Positions 59,601-64,000 of a stretch of DNA of 64,000 bases are shown here, one piece after another. The stretch comes from Cloeon dipterum (Eukaryota; Arthropoda; Insecta; Ephemeroptera; Baetidae): contig NC_088786.1 in assembly GCF_949628265.1 (NCBI RefSeq), positions 36,539,681-36,603,680 of the forward strand, in the 5' to 3' direction. The notes beneath the pieces are model-generated. The model worked only from the letters and a program-made list of their open reading frames with translations. It was not told the origin of the DNA and made no database searches. A program made the translations under genes and the position numbers. Numbering within the stretch: the first letter of the stretch is position 1; each line of letters begins with the position of its first letter.

Positions 59601-59607
59601 TTTATAG
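59601..59607 (-). promoter_or_regulatory. TATA box of S2
   Basis: CTATAAACG on the minus strand, 78 bp upstream of the S2 ATG. The leader contains TTGCGTGGAC and GCCGCTCAACA, shared with S5. Confidence 0.5.
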
Positions 59608-59708
59608 CAGGAGAGTGATTCCAAACGCTCGAGGAATTCAAACGGTGGCAAATATAATTAGAAGAATTTCTTCCTTTCTATCTAGAGGTAAAATTCTTGA
59701 AGGAATTG

Positions 59709-60127
59709 ACCAGTTGCATAAACCCTTAGTGTTTGAAGCCGCCAACAGATGGCGCAACCATAGACTTTCTTAAAAAATTGTGTTTTCAGCGGTTTTAAGG
59801 CTTATCCGCTGCGATTTCAGACTCAATCTAGCTATTTTTCTTTTTTTAATTAATTTTCTTTTTTTTTGACGTGCTGAAAACCAAAATCGGTTCAGCCATT
59901 CGCCGTAGAATCGTATTTTTTTTAAATAAAAAAATCTTCCAACGCGTTTCTACGGCGATTGGCTGAACCGATTTTGGTTTTCAGCACGTCAAAAAATAGC
60001 AAATTAATTGAAGAATGCACAGTAGCTAGATTGAGTCTGAAATCGCAGTGGAAGTGCCTTAAAAGCGAAAGTCTACGGTTGCGCCATCTGTTGGCGGCTT
60101 CGAACACTAAGGGTTTATGCAACTGGT
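59709..60127. mobile_element. Foldback MITE F1, copy D (most complete)
   Basis: ACCAGTTGCATAAACCC to GGGTTTATGCAACTGGT, flanked by a perfect 6-bp GAATTG (59703-59708 and 60128-60133). Two arms of about 190 bp could form one long hairpin. Confidence 0.9.
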
Positions 60128-61020
60128 GAATTGAACAGGATCCAACAAAAAGTTAATAAATTCCAGTGTAAATAGATTCCATTATATTTAGAATGGGATC
60201 ATTTTTTAATCTGAAAATAAGAAAAATGATTTTCTTACTTACTTAGCTGTGGGATAACAAGCAGTGAAAAAGACCCTGAAATAATTCGATTTTGTCTTGG
60301 GTGTATTTTTGAAATTCTAACAGAACAATTTTGGTGAGGCTAATCTTTACTTGAAACAAACCTTATTATTTTCTTGATTTTCTCTTTACGCGGTGCTAAT
60401 TCTTGAATACCGCCATGAATTTCCATATTTTGACTTCATTATAAACCTTAAAACCGATCAAAAATAACAGGGAAAACATACTTTTTTGGCAAAAATGGTT
60501 CAATTTTTTTTCTAAATCTGTAAGTAACATCAATTCCAAATTCATTTATTACATTTTATTTGAATTTTAAATCAATTAAGCAGGGGTGATTTTGCTTAAC
60601 AGTCAAATTTACTAATTTCTTGCGCAAGAAATAATTTTTTCCCCATTTTCCTCTGGGAAAATCTTAAATTTGCGGTCGGAATGGTCAATACTTCCTTTAC
60701 TGTGCAGATTTTTTCTTTAAAATTGCTACTTGCTGCCTCAATTTCTACAAAATTATATTTCAGACAAATTTTGAAGTCGAGGCCATGAGCAAATTACAAT
60801 AAAAAAATAATTGAAAATTTAGGTGCAAAAGAAACTGGTGAAAATTGTACCTTTACTGCATATGCATTAAATTAAGCGTTTTTTCCAACCCTGAAATTAA
60901 ATCTTGGATCTCTTAAACGATATTTCTGTCTCTCTCAAGCTGTGAAAATGTATTGTGATATTTTGAAAGATTAAACACGAAGGTGAATTGCACTAAAAGA
61001 GCGTTTTATTATTCAGGTCG
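60128..61020. other. Spacer between S2 and S3 with hAT fragment
   Basis: No gene. Holds a decayed piece of the hAT family at 60605-60895. Confidence 0.5.
60605..60895. mobile_element. hAT-family fragment, copy C
   Basis: TTTCTTGCGCAAGAAAT, ATTGCTACTTGCTGCCTCAA and the GTCGAGGCCATGAGCAAATT block align with 44260-44480 and the inverse of 1680-1880. Ends not recognisable. Confidence 0.65.
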
Positions 61021-61026
61021 CTGGAT

Positions 61027-61032
61027 TTTATT
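61027..61032 (-). terminator. Poly(A) signal of S3
   Basis: AACAATAAAATCCAGCGACC context, as at S2. Confidence 0.55.
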
Positions 61033-61634
61033 GTTTACGGGCTACGTCATCTTACATTATCTTGGGAAAAATAGAAGAAAGAATGGATTTTGTGTGTAAA
61101 TAGAAGGAAATGCATACATTAATTGCGTTGGCATTGAGTTCTAGTGAAATCAAACGCAACTTTTTTGGTATCCTGACAAAATCAGGATTTTCGTCAAAGC
61201 GTGAAAGGAAATCGGAGTAAAAGAGCCGCCTCCTGTCGAGTCCTCTTCAAGGTTTTTATGGTGTAAAATAATCGTTTTGGGGTTTCTAATGTTGCCGGAA
61301 GGAACGCCGCAGATAGGAATTTCATCAGACATTCAGAAAATGTTTGGCGAATTTGCTTCTGAAATGAGAAAATTATTGTACATATGAGAATCAATTCTTT
61401 GCATTCTCTCTACGGTAGGAAATTGATAGAATTCCAAAATTAGAAATTAGCTGATAAGTACCGACACTACCGACGTATTTTGAATAGTCCTAAATACGTA
61501 TATAAAAATAATTTAAGATCCCCAGACAATGTCGAAGTTCATAAGTATGTTAAAAAATCTTCAAATCCAATGTAAAAATTCCAATTAGAAAAAAATACAT
61601 CACTTACAAATCGTATCCAGAATATTTCGGCGCA

Positions 61635-61878
61635 TCAACGACGTTTTTTCCTCACAACCAGCCGCCTTCTGTTGCGCGGCCTATTACGTCGGCTCAAGGA
61701 GAAAAAAATGATCGCGAACAACAGAAAGTGGGGTCTGTAATGAAATTTTGTTGTAATGGTAAATGACGCATCCATTCAAAAGAAAAATTTGACAAAATGT
61801 ATTTTGAAATTTTACTTACATCATACCCACGATGAAGTACAAAAGTGCCAAATCCTCATCATCTTCCATGATGGTCAT
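61635..61878 (-). CDS. Membrane micropeptide S3 (52 aa)
   Basis: Exons 61878-61820 (59 nt) and 61734-61635; codon AT|A. The first ATG gives MTIMEDDEDLALLYFIVGM; a second ATG is three codons in. The membrane segment runs about ALLYFIVGMIPHFLLF then AIIFFSL, followed by a strongly basic tail SRRNRPRNRRRLVVRKKRR. An acidic N-terminus plus Arg-rich C-terminus fits an N-out/C-in topology. Stop 27 nt before the next donor; third exon from 61358 to the AATAAAATCC signal at about 61027. Confidence 0.75.
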
Positions 61879-61930
61879 GTCTTCCTTTGCCAACACAAGG
61901 TAACTAACTCATAAGAGCGTAATACGCGCC

Positions 61931-61940
61931 TATATAATAA
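61931..61940 (-). promoter_or_regulatory. TATA region of S3
   Basis: TTATTATATAGGCGC on the minus strand, 53 bp upstream of the S3 ATG. AAGGAATTCAAACG and AATTAGAAGAATTTCTT follow upstream (61977-62020), shared with S2 and S1. Confidence 0.5.
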
Positions 61941-62867
61941 AGCTACAATATGTAGCCCCTTTTATTCCAAACGCGCAAGGAATTCAAACGTTGACAATAA
62001 AATTAGAAGAATTTCTTTCATTTTACCTGCAGATAAAATTCTCGAAGAAATGGGACAGAATGACTTAAAGTTCCAGGACATTTTATTAGTGTTTTTAATT
62101 TTTTTTTTAATAGTCAAGGTGTTCTTTACAATTCCCTCATATTTCAAGAAATTCTTGTCATTTATTTACTCAGGTAAATGCAATAAAATATGATCTGCGT
62201 TCGCTGGATTATATACTTTTTTATTCATTTGGCGTCATAGACCTAGGCGCGTGTAAATTCAAGAAAAATACAGATAGATAGCATTTTTAAACGAGGTATT
62301 GATGTGCGTAAAAAGAAGTAAATGTGTAAAATTATCGCGTTTGGCCCTGAATTGTAGTAAAACGAACGCGACAACGTCTTACAGATAAACAGGGGTTTTT
62401 CGTCAAAGTTTAAAAAGAGCGCCAACTAATCCAATCAAGTTTCTTAAAAGTCGATTTTGTACTGTGGTGGAAGGAGGGAGGTCTAATCAGCCAAATGCCA
62501 GAGGAATTTCTTCCAACTATCACGTTCTGAAATTTTGAAAATGTTCAAATGAGCTTTCATGCTGGACAGAAATTCATAGAATTCCTTAATAAAAATTTCC
62601 ACTGCGGCTCTGACATATTTTGGATACAATCAACTGAATTCTAATCACTCCTGCCGTATTTAAAAACTAATTTTGAGAGAGACAAGGTCAAAATTCATTC
62701 AGCCTCATTGTCAGAAATAAAAGTAAAAAATCACGAAAGAAATATGAAAATTACAATTTTAACAACACTCTTACAATATGTATCCAGTCAATGGGTTCTA
62801 CGACACCGTCAGGATCGGGTCGTTGTGGCGGTGGGAGTTGGAATTTGTCGGTCTTCTTATAAGAGCG

Positions 62868-63047
62868 CTAAACATAGAAGACCCCTTGGCTCATTGCAAT
62901 AACAGTCATCATCTTCATAGCACTGAAACATATTTATAATAACGTGAGATTTTTTATACTGGATGTTTCCTCTTTTCAAATCAGTGATTAAATATAAGGG
63001 AAATTTACTTACAAGATGGTTTTCCAGTACGGGAACAAATTTTTCAT
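62868..63047 (-). pseudogene. Micropeptide gene S4, truncated frame (29 aa)
   Basis: Exons 63047-63013 and from 62922; TT|T keeps the family's phase-2 junction. The frame reads MKNLFPYWKTIF then AMKMMTVIAMSQGVFYV and hits TAG at 62870-62868. If that stop were ignored, 31 more open codons run exactly to the next donor at 62775 (RSYKKTDKFQLPPPQRPDPD...). The stop lies 93 nt before that junction, unlike 27-38 nt in its sisters. Probably a decaying copy, though a 29-residue product is possible. TATA-like CATAAAAGG at 63144-63150. Confidence 0.55.
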
Positions 63048-63657
63048 TGTAAATGTGATGGATTTGGCGAAGATCGATATTGTCTTTGCAGTGCGCGTGG
63101 TAGTGCCAACACAATAATGAACTCAGGGTGGTAGAGCGGTGCCTTTTATGTGCTCCGGAATCAAGGAATTTAAACCTCGTGGGGTTTTCCTTCGTAATTC
63201 TCTGCTCCTCTTTTTCATTCAAATAAAATTATATTATTCTTAATTGCTATGTGTGGGGGGGGGGGGTCAACTGGAATTTTTTACCTCTTTGTGCTGAACA
63301 ACCTCCAAATTTACATTTCTTACTATCCATATCAGATCTTTAAATATTTTTCTTGTGATTAAACAGGTTTTAGTTGGCCGGGAATAATTATTTTAGGTCG
63401 CATATCAAGTCAAATATAGTTGCACACCCTAAATTATAAAAGAAAACATCGGGTGCAATATATTTTCGTCTCTAGAGAGAACAATTTAGCGCATTCGTAT
63501 TACTCCTATACATATTTGAAATATTTTGATAACCCTAAACAAAAGGTCAGAAATTATTTGAGCCTCAAAGAATTAGTTAAAAATGTCCAAATCAAATTGC
63601 AAAAATTAATAAAATGCTCTTACTTATCCAGTATTATATTGTGCGCTCAATTGAGGT

Positions 63658-63937
63658 TTAATCCTCATCATCCGATGACGCGAACTCGCAATAAAGGGAT
63701 TTTAGTTTCTTATTATGCGTGGCCTTACGACGACGTCGGCAGCAACAGTGGATAAGTGCTTGAATGGCAACAATTACCGCGAACCCAAACCTGAAACAAT
63801 AATGGGATTGTTGAAATGATGGTGATTTATTGTCCTTAGTTTGAAAAAGTGTTCAAATGAAATTGGAAATTGACTTACATGCTGAAAACGGTCAACAAAA
63901 AATCGTCCGTAATGAATGTCGCTCGTGAGTTGTTCAT
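63658..63937 (-). CDS. Membrane micropeptide S5 (63 aa)
   Basis: Exons 63937-63879 (59 nt) and 63790-63658; codon AT|G. Starts MNNSRATFITDDFLLTVFSM, membrane segment FGFAVIVAIQALIHCCC, basic RRRRKATHNKKLK, acidic end EFASSDDED. The CCC next to RRRR at the membrane edge could be palmitoylated (inference). Stop 34 nt before the donor at 63624. The promoter TATATAAAA (63973-63981) is 36 bp upstream of the ATG. Confidence 0.75.
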
Positions 63938-63972
63938 TGTTGAGCGGCCCTTTGTCCACGCAATAATGCTTC

Positions 63973-63981
63973 TTTTATATA
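63973..63981 (-). promoter_or_regulatory. TATA box of S5
   Basis: CTCCTATATAAAAGAAGC on the minus strand; the best TATA match of the five. GGAATTACTCTC just upstream matches GGAATCACTCTC upstream of S2. Confidence 0.6.
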
Positions 63982-64000
63982 GGAGAGAGTAATTCCAAGC

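Noticed and set aside
61150..61394. Third-exon open frames of the S array as protein
   Set aside because: The frame is not conserved between units (stops in the paralogue at 58698-59019), so exon 3 is treated as 3' UTR.

Overview
This is a eukaryotic, AT-rich window, most likely from an arthropod and perhaps an insect. Evidence for that: short introns (about 45-110 bp where I could close a gene model) with GT..AG borders, TATA-box promoters, AATAAA poly(A) signals, a C/EBP-type bZIP gene, ghosts of RNA polymerase II with CTD heptads, and a dense load of hAT elements, MITEs, foldback elements and a solo LTR. I cannot name the species. Most open frames over 60 codons are chance frames. The gene models below were built by hand from splice sites and reading phase.

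Layout. 1-803: 3' part of an LRR-family gene (+). 1385-3544: a foldback MITE split by a 1.7-kb hAT element. 3805-4298: a solo LTR. 5303-9395: a complete five-exon LRR gene (-, 541 aa) whose introns host MITEs, one of them nested. 11.5-13.6 kb: an LRR exon relic and a broken regulatory-type gene (-). 14.1-15.5 and 20.9-22.6 kb: two intron-containing RPB1 pseudogenes (+). 15925-18561: a complete six-exon LRR gene (-, 439 aa) whose first coding exon holds only the ATG. 23.2 kb: an orphan last exon of the same family. 25.8-27.4 kb: an unrecognised multi-exon gene (-). 28-36 kb: mostly non-coding, with a possible acidic-protein gene near 30.5 kb. 36.1-37.7 kb: an ankyrin-repeat gene (+). 38-47 kb: transposon relics. 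47.9-50.2 kb: a two-coding-exon C/EBP-like bZIP gene (+). 52.1-52.5 kb: the 3' end of an unrecognised gene (-). 53-57 kb: foldback elements.

Main discovery. At 57-64 kb there is a head-to-tail array of five tiny genes on the minus strand (S1-S5). Four have intact frames encoding 47-63-residue single-pass membrane peptides; the fifth (S4) is stopped early. Every unit has a TATA box, a short coding exon 1 (59 nt in three of the five), a phase-2 intron with a GTAAG-type donor, and a second exon that completes the membrane helix and its C-tail. In the four intact units the stop lies only 27-38 nt before another donor, and a non-coding third exon follows. The third exons of S1-S3 end at an AATAAAATCC poly(A) motif. 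Promoter and third-exon sequence align between copies far better than the peptides do, as expected of a fast-evolving family of membrane micropeptides.

Little links the other genes functionally. Three or more LRR loci share one exon-phase plan and form a dispersed local family.
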